From the NCBI GenBank assembly GCA_964506325.1, contig CAZDLO010000075.1:1-17108 (forward strand): DNA of 17,108 bases, in the 5' to 3' direction. Of the stretch, positions 1 through 8,402 are shown piece after piece. Within the stretch, counting starts at the first letter, position 1; every line of letters begins with the position of its first letter. The position numbers and the translations under genes were made by a program. A model generated the notes under the pieces. That model ran no database searches. It saw only the letters and a program-made list of their open reading frames with translations, and was not told the origin of the DNA. Origin of the DNA: CAINVV01 sp964506325. GTDB lineage: Bacteria > Bacteroidota > Bacteroidia > Bacteroidales > Prolixibacteraceae.

Positions 1-6
1 TTTCCG

Positions 7-43
7 ACACTTACAAGGTCGACTTGTAGGTGTTTTCTTTTTT
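7..43 (+). terminator. Rho-independent terminator of a gene upstream of the window
   Basis: An 11-bp stem (positions 7-17 with 23-33, one T-G wobble) closes a 5-base loop and runs straight into a T-rich tract to position 43. The tract follows the hairpin only on the + strand, so it should end a + strand transcript entering from the left edge. It does not serve the repressor gene, which converges on it from the right. Confidence 0.72.
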
Positions 44-66
44 ACGCCAGGAAGATGCCAGGATTT
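44..66. repeat. GCCAGGA motif, left copy
   Basis: Positions 44-66 read ACGCCAGGAA, a 3-base spacer, then GCCAGGATTT. The same two blocks with a 4-base spacer recur in the same orientation at 16994-17017, so the two copies flank the whole locus. Within each copy the GCCAGGA core is itself repeated. The function is unknown; it may be a dispersed intergenic repeat. Confidence 0.45.
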
Positions 67-228
67 GAGGGATTCTTGAAGATTTGCGCTGAATTTCTTT
101 GTGACGAAGAACCAGTTTGACCGAAGTTTACAATTAAGCCTATTAACAATATAAAATCGAAGTCAATATTATTGACCATATTATATCCTGAATATTTTTG
201 TAATAAAAGAAAATAATCTCGGGTTCAA

Positions 229-1245
229 TCAAATAATCCTTCTTACCGATTTTCTGAGTTTCAATTCGGGTTTTAACAATATCTGATTGATTTTAGTTTC
301 ATGATTGTTAATCTGGTTGAAAAGAAATTTTATTGCAATTTTACTTATGTCGCTTACCGGTTGGGCAACGCATGAGAGCGGCGTTGCCAAGTAATCCAGA
401 TAAGGGTGATCATCAAATGTGATCATTGAAATATCGTCAGGAAAACTTATATTCATTTCCTTGAGTGCTTTTTTGCAACCTAAGGCAATAGTATTACTAA
501 GCGTTAATAATGCAGTGGGTCTTTCACTATGTTGAAGTAAAAGTTTTGTTTCTATGTATCCGTTCTGAACGGTAAAGTCATCTCCGACAACGTAATAATT
601 TTTTAATCCAGCCTTTTCCATTGCATCCCTAAACCCTTTCACCCGTAGTCTGTTTGGTGTTGAATGCTTTAAACCCTGAATACATGTAATATACGAGTGT
701 CCATTTTCAATAAGGTAATTTGTAGCATTATAGGCACCATCATAATTATCTGTTGAAACATATGGAATGTCTGAATCCTCAAAATACCGGTCAATACAAA
801 TCATGGGTAAACCTTGATTGTACAACTTTTCAATATGTTCCCTGCGGTCGCCGCAAGGAGCAATTATCAAGCCTTCAAAATTTCTGGACATTATTTTCTC
901 TAATTCCATTTTCTCAATTTCCAAACTCTCTTCACTTTCACTAATCATTGTAGTATAACCTTGTTTGCGAACCTCAGCATTAATATTGCTTGCAAGATCG
1001 GCAAAGAAGGGGTTATTAAGGGAAGGCACTATCAATGCTATTGTATTGCTTTTACCTGTTCTCAGATTCGCAGCAAACTGGTTGGGTACATAATTAAATT
1101 TTTTTGCAGCCTCCACTATTTTTACTTGGGATTCTTTGCTGATCCTGTATTGTTCCGCCTTACCGTTCAGTACCCTCGAAACAGTTGAGATCGAAAGTCC
1201 AGTTTCAGCTGCAATGTCCGTAATGTTTACTTTTAGAGTTGTCAT
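229..1245 (-). CDS. LacI-family transcriptional repressor
   Basis: This is a 338-residue regulator of normal LacI length. Residues 6-27 form the helix-turn-helix (recognition stretch SISTVSRVLNGK), and residues 54-64 form the hinge helix (AANLRTGK), whose leucine in this family inserts at a central CpG of the operator. Residues 68 to the end are the periplasmic-binding-protein-like effector domain, with STDNYDGAYNATNYL and the sugar-pocket-type motif ITFDDHPYL. I chose the ATG at 1245. The frame stays open to 1302, but that extension (MVCIVFLFMF...) would translate through the operator at 1259-1270 and add a hydrophobic stretch atypical of the family. The gene is divergent from the susC-like gene. 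It probably represses the PUL and itself; the inducer is not evident but is likely the sugar released by the pathway, such as ribose. No hybrid two-component or ECF sigma/anti-sigma regulator is present. Confidence 0.93.
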   Translation of the reverse strand: MTTLKVNITDIAAETGLSISTVSRVLNGKAEQYRISKESQVKIVEAAKKFNYVPNQFAANLRTGKSNTIALIVPSLNNPFFADLASNINAEVRKQGYTTMISESEESLEIEKMELEKIMSRNFEGLIIAPCGDRREHIEKLYNQGLPMICIDRYFEDSDIPYVSTDNYDGAYNATNYLIENGHSYITCIQGLKHSTPNRLRVKGFRDAMEKAGLKNYYVVGDDFTVQNGYIETKLLLQHSERPTALLTLSNTIALGCKKALKEMNISFPDDISMITFDDHPYLDYLATPLSCVAQPVSDISKIAIKFLFNQINNHETKINQILLKPELKLRKSVRRII

Positions 1246-1258
1246 ATTGATGTTTTGC

Positions 1259-1270
1259 ACAAACGTATGT
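1259..1270. promoter_or_regulatory. LacI-type operator O2 (repressor-proximal)
   Basis: ACAAACGTATGT is a 12-bp palindrome with one mismatch and a central CG. It starts 13 bases upstream of the repressor ATG. With its flank it shares TGCACAAACGTNTGT (14 of 15 fixed) with the site at 1449-1463. It lies where a - strand transcript would start, so autorepression is likely. Confidence 0.65.
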
Positions 1271-1271
1271 A

Positions 1272-1279
1272 CAAACATA
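1272..1279 (-). promoter_or_regulatory. Possible -7 element of the lacI-type gene
   Basis: On the - strand this reads TATGTTTG, matching the Bacteroidota -7 consensus TAnnTTTG. It would place the start of transcription inside operator O2. A second match, TATTTTTG, lies at 1282-1289. Neither has a TTTG at an ideal distance upstream, so the exact promoter is uncertain. Confidence 0.35.
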
Positions 1280-1451
1280 AACAAAAATACGATACAAACC
1301 AATACAAAATTTAAATATTTAATTATGGGAATATTTAATTATACTTTATTTAAACCACAGATAAATAGCTACATACTAAATTCAGAAAGGAATGTTACGT
1401 TGATTTAATAATATCGCATAAAAAGTTTAAAAATAACTAAAAAATTTATGC

Positions 1452-1463
1452 ACAAACGTTTGT
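1452..1463. promoter_or_regulatory. LacI-type operator O1 (susC-proximal)
   Basis: ACAAACGTTTGT is a perfect 12-bp palindrome centred on CG, the classic shape of a LacI-family site. Its right half supplies the TTTG of the predicted -33 element, so bound repressor would sit on the promoter. The only near-identical site I found is O2, 193 bases away beside the repressor gene, which pairs the two sites with this regulator. Confidence 0.72.
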
Positions 1464-1490
1464 TCTTTTCGTTATTGTTTTATAGATTTG
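1459..1490 (+). promoter_or_regulatory. Bacteroidota-type promoter of the susC-like gene
   Basis: A -33 TTTG at 1459-1462 is followed after 20 bases by TAGATTTG at 1483-1490, a full match to TAnnTTTG, with the preferred pyrimidine (C) next. Transcription would begin near 1496-1500. The -33 element lies inside operator O1. Confidence 0.65.
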
Positions 1491-1744
1491 CAATGAAAAC
1501 AGATTCTTGAAATTTTTTCAATAAAAACAATGGCAAAATTTGGGATGAAATTTATGGAACCAGAAATTTGAAACATTCACTAATCAGAAGATCATTTAAG
1601 TAAAAAATAATACAGAAGCTATGATGAATGAAGAGGAACAAAATTTTTAATCTACAAAACGAGCATATTCGTTCAACTTAAATCACGGATGAGAATATCA
1701 TATGCGTGTTTCATCCTTAAACTTCACAAATAAACTATTTAAGC
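1491..1744 (+). other. Long 5' leader of the susCD transcript
   Basis: About 245 bases separate the predicted start of transcription from the SusC ATG. The stretch is AT-rich and contains a weak hairpin (1507-1521), a 13-codon mini-ORF (1530-1571) and a 9-codon mini-ORF (1621-1650). I see no known riboswitch fold. Length alone leaves room for post-transcriptional control, but the mini-ORFs could be chance. Confidence 0.4.
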
Positions 1745-4700
1745 ATGAAAAAAAATCGATGGACAAGAGGAGTAAAACTCCCAGCTACCAGTAATACCCG
1801 TGGCGTACGAAATTTTATTAGGATGCTGCTTTTGTCGGTATACTTTCTGACCTTGAGCCTCGGCTCATTTTCGCAACCTGCTAAAACCATTAGCGGCAAG
1901 GTAACCGACACCTCGGGTTCACCTTTACCTGGCGTTTCGGTTGTTGCAAAAGGGACTACAACTGGGACAATCTCTGACACCAACGGAAGCTTCAACCTTT
2001 CAAATGTTCCACCGAATGCAACACTGGTATTCTCATTTATTGGGATGAAGAAGCAGGAAATAATGTTAAAAGGTCAAACCTCGATTGACGTGAAAATGGA
2101 GGAAGCAACAATCGGGTTGGAAGATGTGGTTGTAACTGCACTTGGTATTAAACGTTCTGAGAAAGCGCTTGGTTATGCCGTTCAAAAGGTTGATGGAGAG
2201 AATTTACGAAAGGTTTCCTCAGTTGATGTTGCTACATCTCTTACTGGTAAAGTAGCAGGAGTATTGGTTAAAAACTCACAGGATTTCGCTGCTGTTCCCG
2301 TTATTACAGTTCGGGGAGAAAATGCTTTATTAGTTATCGATGGAGTGGCATATCAAAATAAGACGCTTTCTGATATCTCTTCTGAGGATATAGAATCGAT
2401 GAGTGTTTTGAAGGGAGCGACCGCTTCGGCTTTGTATGGTTTTCGTGGTGCAAACGGTGCCATTTTGATTACCACCAAAAATGGCAGCGCCAGTAAATCG
2501 GAATTAGCTATAGATCTTTCAACAAATACCATGTTTACTGCAGGTTTTTTGGCTGTCCCCGAGGTTCAATCTGTATATGGACGTGGCGACAATAGTGTGT
2601 ATGATCAATACAGTGATAATTCATGGGGGCCAAAAATGGACGGAACCGAAAGACGGCAATGGGATCCAATTTCGAAGACGAATACGATGCGTCCTTATTT
2701 ACCTGTTGGAAAAGACAACTTCGAAAATTTTCTGGAACAGGGTTATGTAACTAATAACAACTTAAATATTGGTTATAAAAAAGATAATCTTTCAATTAGA
2801 AATTCTTTTAACTGGACCGAAAATAAAGGCCGGTATCCAAATTCAAAATTGGATAAATATACCTACGCTTTTGGCGCCGACCTTAATGTAAATAAATTCA
2901 AAATAAGTACGAATTTTTCGTATGCGCGAAAATCGTCTCCAAACATTGGGGCTAATAACTATACTTCATACGATCGTATGTATTCTATATTAATTTGGTC
3001 ACCTACTGATTGGAATCTTTCGGACTATAAAAACAATTATTGGATAACTCCAGGCGTACTGCAACAGAACCATTTTGGCTTGAATGCAGCTGGAGGAAAT
3101 GCCGGAAGGGACGAAAACAATCCTTATTTTGACAGCTATGAAAAAATTAATAAGATATCCCGTGATATCTTTAATGCTGATGTAACCACGAGTTATCAAA
3201 TCACTGATTGGCTGAAAGCCACTTTTAGAACTGGTGTTGATTTTTACAAAGAAATAGGGGAAGTAAAGCTTTCCAAAGGTTCTGTTTTATACACAGGCGG
3301 AGTACCTGTACCAGGTAACGGAGGCGTGTGGAATGGCAGATTGGTTGGCAGTTATAATTTAGGACAAAATACAGGAACCAGCATTAACTCTGATTTTTTA
3401 CTAAGTGGGGATAAGAAAATTACAGAAGATTTGAATGTTGAATATCTTGCCGGAGGAACAATATTCTTCAGAAGAGATAATAATATAAACGGCGGAACAA
3501 ATAATGGTATTTCTGTACCTGGCTTTTTCTCTTTGGCAGCATCAGTAGGCCCTGCCACTGTAGGCCAGAGCACCCAGGCGCAACAGGTAAATTCTTTATT
3601 TGGCCGGGTAGGTGTTTCCTGGAAAAAACTGGCGTTTGTAGAAGCAACTGGTCGTAATGACTGGAGTTCAACATTGGCAAAAGATCAACGTTCCTATTTC
3701 TATCCATCTGTGGCAGCCAGTTTTGTTGTTTCAGAATTATTAACCAATACAGAAAATTGGCTCGATTTATTAAAACTCAGAGGCTCCTGGACGATGTCAA
3801 AAAGGCCAGCTTCTATTTACGAAATTAATAGTAGTTATTCTGTTTCTGCTGCTACCTGGGGTACGCTGAATGGAGCAGGGGTTCCCGGCAACTTGTATTC
3901 ACCAACCATTGCACCAACAAGTTCAGAAACATATGAGCAGGGTTTACAGGCAATGTTCCTGAAAAACCGTATTATGATTGATGTTTCCCACTATACAAAA
4001 AGGGTTTTCGACCGTATTACAACAGTAGGTTTAACACAAGCTTCAGGATACGGCGGGCTAGTTACTAATTCTAAAGAAGAAATAACCAGGCGTGGTTGGG
4101 AGGTTGTACTTAATGGCACTGCTGTTAAAAATAAAGATTGGCAATTAAATATTGGTTTTAACTGGAGTACTTTCTCCAGTTACTATACCAAGTTAGACCC
4201 TGTTTATTCAGCCATAAAACCATGGGTAAAAGTTGGAGAACGAGCTGATCATTTTATAAGCAGAGATTTCTTGCGTGACCCTGCCGGGAATATTATTCAC
4301 AATGGTAGTGGCAGGCCCATTGTTAGTCAATATGATTCAAAATTTGGCTATTACGATCCAAAGTTCATTTGGGGTACAAATGCCAATTTAAGGTATAAGG
4401 ACTTTAGTTTGTTTGTTTCTTTGGATGGAGTAAATGGAGGATTGGCTAATACACGAACAGAAAGTTATATGTGGCAGGCAGGTGTTCATCCAAATTCACT
4501 TTCACCAGAAAGAGCCTTAGACGTTGCTACACCTGGTTCAAGTAACTATCTGGGCCAGGGTGTAAAAGTGGTGTCAGGTACTGCTACTTTTGACGCTGTT
4601 GGAAATATCTTAACTGACACCCGTGTTTTTGCACCTAATGATGTAAAAACAACTTATAAAAATTACATATTCGACTTGCACAACAGTAGTGCCTGGGGTG

Positions 4701-4945
4701 GTAATGGAAGCAAAGCAGATACTTATTCCAAAACTTTTTTCAAAATACGGGAGATTTCTTTAACGTACAATGTACCAACTAAAATGCTACATAATATTGC
4801 GAAAGGGGCCTCAATTAGTTTAATCGGGCAAAATGTACTGTTGAAAGCAAAACAGTTTAAATATTCAGATCCTGATGGTGGCAATGAAGATTTTACAGAT
4901 CCATCAACAAGATATCTGGGAGCTAAACTTAATTTCACCTTTTAA
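1745..4945 (+). CDS. SusC-like TonB-dependent outer-membrane transporter
   Basis: This 1066-residue protein is the outer-membrane channel that imports the PUL's oligosaccharide or conjugate with energy from TonB. A basic N-terminus and hydrophobic segment (about 27-40) form the signal peptide, with cleavage near residue 44. Residues 47-122 are a carboxypeptidase-regulatory-like beta-sandwich (ISGKVTDTSGSPLPGVSV). A TonB-box-like LEDVVVTALGIKR lies at 125-137. The plug domain (about 137-247) contains VRGENALLVIDGV and VLKGATASALYGFRGANGAI, and a beta-barrel follows, ending in ...YLGAKLNFTF with the terminal phenylalanine of barrel proteins. No STN domain is present, so it is not of the sigma-factor-signalling type, in keeping with LacI control. 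SusD follows after 11 bases. Family assignment is secure; the substrate cannot be read from sequence. Confidence 0.96.
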   Translation: MKKNRWTRGVKLPATSNTRGVRNFIRMLLLSVYFLTLSLGSFSQPAKTISGKVTDTSGSPLPGVSVVAKGTTTGTISDTNGSFNLSNVPPNATLVFSFIGMKKQEIMLKGQTSIDVKMEEATIGLEDVVVTALGIKRSEKALGYAVQKVDGENLRKVSSVDVATSLTGKVAGVLVKNSQDFAAVPVITVRGENALLVIDGVAYQNKTLSDISSEDIESMSVLKGATASALYGFRGANGAILITTKNGSASKSELAIDLSTNTMFTAGFLAVPEVQSVYGRGDNSVYDQYSDNSWGPKMDGTERRQWDPISKTNTMRPYLPVGKDNFENFLEQGYVTNNNLNIGYKKDNLSIRNSFNWTENKGRYPNSKLDKYTYAFGADLNVNKFKISTNFSYARKSSPNIGANNYTSYDRMYSILIWSPTDWNLSDYKNNYWITPGVLQQNHFGLNAAGGNAGRDENNPYFDSYEKINKISRDIFNADVTTSYQITDWLKATFRTGVDFYKEIGEVKLSKGSVLYTGGVPVPGNGGVWNGRLVGSYNLGQNTGTSINSDFLLSGDKKITEDLNVEYLAGGTIFFRRDNNINGGTNNGISVPGFFSLAASVGPATVGQSTQAQQVNSLFGRVGVSWKKLAFVEATGRNDWSSTLAKDQRSYFYPSVAASFVVSELLTNTENWLDLLKLRGSWTMSKRPASIYEINSSYSVSAATWGTLNGAGVPGNLYSPTIAPTSSETYEQGLQAMFLKNRIMIDVSHYTKRVFDRITTVGLTQASGYGGLVTNSKEEITRRGWEVVLNGTAVKNKDWQLNIGFNWSTFSSYYTKLDPVYSAIKPWVKVGERADHFISRDFLRDPAGNIIHNGSGRPIVSQYDSKFGYYDPKFIWGTNANLRYKDFSLFVSLDGVNGGLANTRTESYMWQAGVHPNSLSPERALDVATPGSSNYLGQGVKVVSGTATFDAVGNILTDTRVFAPNDVKTTYKNYIFDLHNSSAWGGNGSKADTYSKTFFKIREISLTYNVPTKMLHNIAKGASISLIGQNVLLKAKQFKYSDPDGGNEDFTDPSTRYLGAKLNFTF

Positions 4946-4956
4946 AAAAAGAAGCA

Positions 4957-6489
4957 ATGAAAAAATTATATTATGTACTTATTGCAATTGTTTCTCTTAC
5001 CATTGCAAGTTCATGTAACAAGTTTGATTCATTTAATACCAACCCGGATGTGCCAACATCCGTATCACCTGATTTGTTGGCTACCCAGGTATTGAAAAGT
5101 ACTTTCAGGTTTTGGAACCCTAATCCAACCGATTGGGGCACTGCTCAGTTATTTTCCAAGCATTGTACGAATGTTTCGGCTGGGGGCAACCCTTACCAAT
5201 ATTATGGTTCATATTGGCCTTATGGGGGATTTGGTTGGTATAAGAACTTAACCAGTACTAAAAGAATGGTTGAATTTGCTAAAGGAAACCCTGCGCTTTC
5301 TTCTTATGAAGGCTTAGCATTATTCCTGAAGGCGTATTGGGGTTATTACACCACATTGGATATGGGTGATGTTCCCTATTCTGAGGCGGGAAAAGCGGAG
5401 GAAGGAATAAGCCAGCCAATATATGATAAGCAGGCAGACGTATTTGTCAGAATTCTGGCAGATTTGAAAGCCGCCGAGTTGAAATTTGCAGCGGGTGTAA
5501 ATTTTGGCGGAGATATCATGTTAGGTGGTGATGTTGTAAAATGGCGCAGACTATGTAATACGTTCCAATTGAAAGTATTACAAACAATCAGTAAAAAAAT
5601 TACAGCTGCACAGAAAACACGTTTTGCAGAAATAGTAGCTGCTGGTAATTTGATGGTTGACAATGCAAATAATTTTCAATTAGGATATATTGATAATGCA
5701 AATGCAAGCCACCCTTTTTACAATGGCGAAAATCAGCGGCTTACCTTAGCTGTTTCAAAATTGATGGTTGACGCATTAATAAATGTAAAGGACCGAAGAT
5801 TGTTCTATTTCGCAGAGCCGGCAGCATATAAGATCACAGGTGGTTTGCTTGAAAATGATTTTGCCGCTTACGAAGGTGCCCCTTCAGAATTGCCATCAAA
5901 CACATTGGACCTTAACAGGGCTGCAGGCAAGTATTCTTTGGTAAATAAACGCTATACAATTCCAAGGGCTGGTGATCCTATGCTTATATTAACATACGGT
6001 GAACAATGCTTCATTATTGCAGAGGCCATAGAGGAAGGTTGGGTTACTGGTACAGCACAAAATTATTACGAAAACGGAGTAAAAGCTATGCTAAATTATT
6101 ATAGAACCTTACCAAGTTCACTACCTGCAAATCTTCATGGGATGGCAATTGATCAAGCCTATATAGATAATTATTTTACAGGTGAAGCCGCCTATAAAAC
6201 AAGTGGAACTAAAATTCAAAGGGAGCAACAAATATGGATGCAAAGGTATTTTATCGACTTTTTCCAGGGTAATATGTCCGGGTATAGAAACTTTCTCCGT
6301 ACAAGCTTTCCAAACTTTACGCTGAATCCAGCTACAAGTGCGAATACTGATGATCCAACAGTATTTCCTAAACGCTGGAAATATCCAACTGATGAACAGA
6401 CCAAGAACCCGGTAAACTACAAAAAGGCAGTTGACGAACAATTTGGTGGATTTGACGGGGTTAATAAAGTTCCCTGGTGGATACTGTAA
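4957..6489 (+). CDS. SusD-like surface glycan-binding lipoprotein
   Basis: This is the partner lid of the SusC-like transporter, 510 residues long. The signal peptide ends in the lipobox SLTIASSC with Cys20 as the lipidation site, and nearby polar residues (NKFDS) could serve for export to the surface. The mature N-terminus (FNTNPDVPTSVSPDLLATQVL) is typical of the SusD-like_2/RagB group. The helical body includes the TPR-like segment SYEGLALFLKAYWGYYTTLDMGDVPYSE and the late segment MLILTYGEQCFIIAEA. It should bind the substrate at the cell surface and deliver it to SusC. It is co-transcribed with the susC-like gene (11-base gap, AT-rich) and is followed by a terminator hairpin. Confidence 0.95.
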   Translation: MKKLYYVLIAIVSLTIASSCNKFDSFNTNPDVPTSVSPDLLATQVLKSTFRFWNPNPTDWGTAQLFSKHCTNVSAGGNPYQYYGSYWPYGGFGWYKNLTSTKRMVEFAKGNPALSSYEGLALFLKAYWGYYTTLDMGDVPYSEAGKAEEGISQPIYDKQADVFVRILADLKAAELKFAAGVNFGGDIMLGGDVVKWRRLCNTFQLKVLQTISKKITAAQKTRFAEIVAAGNLMVDNANNFQLGYIDNANASHPFYNGENQRLTLAVSKLMVDALINVKDRRLFYFAEPAAYKITGGLLENDFAAYEGAPSELPSNTLDLNRAAGKYSLVNKRYTIPRAGDPMLILTYGEQCFIIAEAIEEGWVTGTAQNYYENGVKAMLNYYRTLPSSLPANLHGMAIDQAYIDNYFTGEAAYKTSGTKIQREQQIWMQRYFIDFFQGNMSGYRNFLRTSFPNFTLNPATSANTDDPTVFPKRWKYPTDEQTKNPVNYKKAVDEQFGGFDGVNKVPWWIL

Positions 6490-6550
6490 AAGATAAGATT
6501 ACAATCGAATGATAAGTGATTGTGATAACAAGGGTTGAAAACGCTAAATT

Positions 6551-6587
6551 AAAATGGAGGAGTCATACAATGCCTCTTCCATTTTTT
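6551..6587 (+). terminator. Terminator hairpin after the susCD pair
   Basis: A 12-bp stem (6551-6562 with 6574-6585, one G-U wobble, AAAATGGAGGAG as left arm) has an 11-base loop and ends in a run of six T (6582-6587). It lies 62 bases past the SusD stop. It may end or weaken the susCD transcript so that the enzyme genes are made at lower level, since no clear separate promoter was found before 6816. Confidence 0.72.
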
Positions 6588-6663
6588 GGTTTTAACAGGT
6601 GAATCGTTCTAAATATACTTTTAACATTCAACGTGAGTGTTTATATCCGAAAAGTAAAAAACA

Positions 6664-6767
6664 AGGGACACCAAGCCACTTGGACTCAAAGTTCCACAAA
6701 GTCTTAATGATTTTTTATATGGCTTAGTGAAATCTTAGTGTCTTTGAGCCCTTTAGTGGCAAAAAGA
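6664..6767. repeat. Intergenic imperfect inverted repeat (hairpin element)
   Basis: The left arm GCCACTTGGACTCAAAG (6675-6691) pairs with CTTTGAGCCCTTTAGTGGC (6742-6760), and inner blocks GTTCCACAAAG (6691-6701) and CTTAGTGAAAT (6723-6733) also pair. The right arm has an extra CTTAGTG-type block. The element is built of degenerate CTTAGTG/CTTTGAG units and resembles non-coding palindromic repeats scattered in Bacteroidota spacers (recollection, not searched). With the terminator it fills the 326-base gap; no gene is seen there. Confidence 0.5.
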
Positions 6768-6815
6768 GGCTTTTGGCGCGAACTCAAGTGTAAATAAAAC
6801 AATTAAATAACACAT

Positions 6816-8402
6816 ATGATGCAAAAATTATTTATAATCGGGATATTGGCTTTGGCTTTACTGTCCTGCACAAAAAACACAACAACTGACAGTAAAACTA
6901 TCTCTCCGGATGTCCTTAAAGACAAGATTGCCGGTGGATGGGCAGGCAAAATGGCTGGTGTCACATATGGCGCACCTACTGAGTTTAAAGCGCTAAGCAA
7001 GACTTTTGATGATTCAATCAAATGGACAACCAACGATATCAAAGGGAGTATGTGGCAGGACGATATCTATGTTCAGCTTACCTTTTTGATGACTATGGAT
7101 AAATACGGAATTGATGCCCCGGCTAAAAAATTCCAGGAGCTTTTTGCCAAAGCAGGTTATCAGTTGTGGCATGCCAATATGCAGGCGCGCAAAAACTATT
7201 TCGACAGCATTTTCCCTCCCCAATCGGGAAGTCCAGAGTATAGTATGCATGCCGATGATATTGATTTTCAGATCGAATCGGATTACCTCGGCTTTATGTG
7301 CCCCGGTATGCCTCAGACAGTTACCAAAATGGCAGACAAGATCGGGCATATCATGAATTATGGCGATGGCGTTTACGGAGGCATTTTTGTTGCAGCCCTC
7401 TATTGTGAAGCTTTCTTTGAACCGGACATCCAGACATTGGTCAACAAGGCGATGCAATCGATTCCCGAAAAAAGCGCCTACCATAACATTCTCCAGGATG
7501 TGCTTGACTATCATAAACAAAATCCTGACGAGTGGAGAGCGGCCTGGAAAGTGCTCGAAGCCAAATGGGGCAAAGTCGATATTTGCGGTGCCGGGATGGA
7601 TTTCAATATCGATGCAAACCTCAACGGAGCCTACATCGTAATTGGACTCTTATATGGAGATGGAGACCCACTGAAAACGCTTGAAATTACGACTCGTTGC
7701 GGACAAGATTCAGATTGTAATCCTTCGAACGCCATGGCTGTACTTGGTGTGATGAAAGGTTTCAGCGGATTACCCAAAGAGATGCAGGAAGGTGTTACCG
7801 CAATGGGCGACTCCCTGTTTGTCAATACATCCTACTCTTTTAATACTGCTGTCAACAGCACCTACAAATATGCCCTCGAACTGATTCAAAAAGAGGGTGG
7901 TAAAGTATCTGAAAAAGAGATTTCAATTAAGGTGCAACAGCCTCAACCTTTGCCACTGGAAGTTTCGTATCCGAATATTGTCTTCAAAAATATGATCCCA
8001 GTTTTTGATTCCATAGCCTGGACATTTACAGGCAACTGGAAAGTACATGAAATAATCACATGGCAGAAAAAAATTGAAAAGCAGTCGATGGTATCCGGGA
8101 AAGCTGGAGATTCAGCAGAGTTGAAATTCACTGGAACGGGCATTTCGATCGAAGGGAACTGGTTTAAAGACGGTGGTAAAGCGGATATTTTCGTGGATGG
8201 CAAACTGCATCGGTCGATCGATACCTATTATTTTTATGCCAATCAACAACATACAACCAGCATTTGGCATATCATGAATTTACAGCCTGGTGAACATATC
8301 GTCAAACTGGTAGTCAAAGGTGGAAAACGACCTGAGTCTGAAGGCACAATGGTTTATTTAACAAAAGCATTTATCTTTGATACTACTCCAAGAAAACCAT
8401 AA
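6816..8402 (+). CDS. ADP-ribosylglycohydrolase-family lipoprotein
   Basis: This 528-residue protein is predicted to hydrolyse a ribosyl linkage outside the cytoplasm. Its signal peptide ends in the lipobox LALLSC (Cys18), so it should be membrane-anchored. Residues about 34-345 are an ADP-ribosylglycohydrolase (ARH-type, metal-dependent) domain: GGWAGKMAGVTYG at 40-52, the acidic motifs WQDD (80-83) and HADD (145-148), and the late metal-binding signature GQDSDCN (296-302), corresponding to the family's D-x-D motif. The region from about 385 is a separate beta-rich domain (FTGTGISIEG..., DIFVDGKLHRSIDTY) resembling carbohydrate-binding jelly rolls. ATGs at 6816 and 6819 are equivalent choices. 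Most characterised ARH enzymes are cytoplasmic and act on ADP-ribose bonds, so export and PUL context suggest a different ribose-containing substrate. GC content looks slightly higher than in the susCD genes. Fold assignment is firm, substrate is not. Confidence 0.88.
   Translation: MMQKLFIIGILALALLSCTKNTTTDSKTISPDVLKDKIAGGWAGKMAGVTYGAPTEFKALSKTFDDSIKWTTNDIKGSMWQDDIYVQLTFLMTMDKYGIDAPAKKFQELFAKAGYQLWHANMQARKNYFDSIFPPQSGSPEYSMHADDIDFQIESDYLGFMCPGMPQTVTKMADKIGHIMNYGDGVYGGIFVAALYCEAFFEPDIQTLVNKAMQSIPEKSAYHNILQDVLDYHKQNPDEWRAAWKVLEAKWGKVDICGAGMDFNIDANLNGAYIVIGLLYGDGDPLKTLEITTRCGQDSDCNPSNAMAVLGVMKGFSGLPKEMQEGVTAMGDSLFVNTSYSFNTAVNSTYKYALELIQKEGGKVSEKEISIKVQQPQPLPLEVSYPNIVFKNMIPVFDSIAWTFTGNWKVHEIITWQKKIEKQSMVSGKAGDSAELKFTGTGISIEGNWFKDGGKADIFVDGKLHRSIDTYYFYANQQHTTSIWHIMNLQPGEHIVKLVVKGGKRPESEGTMVYLTKAFIFDTTPRKP

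Noticed and set aside
162..176. GTCAATATTATTGAC, 15-base palindrome downstream of the repressor gene
   Set aside because: It is AT-rich with a one-base centre and no T-run, so it is neither a good terminator nor supported as a binding site.
1246..1302. N-terminal extension of the LacI-type protein to a start at 1302
   Set aside because: It would translate through the operator at 1259-1270 and add a hydrophobic stretch that LacI proteins lack; the ATG at 1245 gives the normal length and N-terminus.
7014..7520. 168-codon open frame on the - strand inside the ARH-type gene
   Set aside because: It is a mirror frame of a clear coding region, with no recognisable domain.
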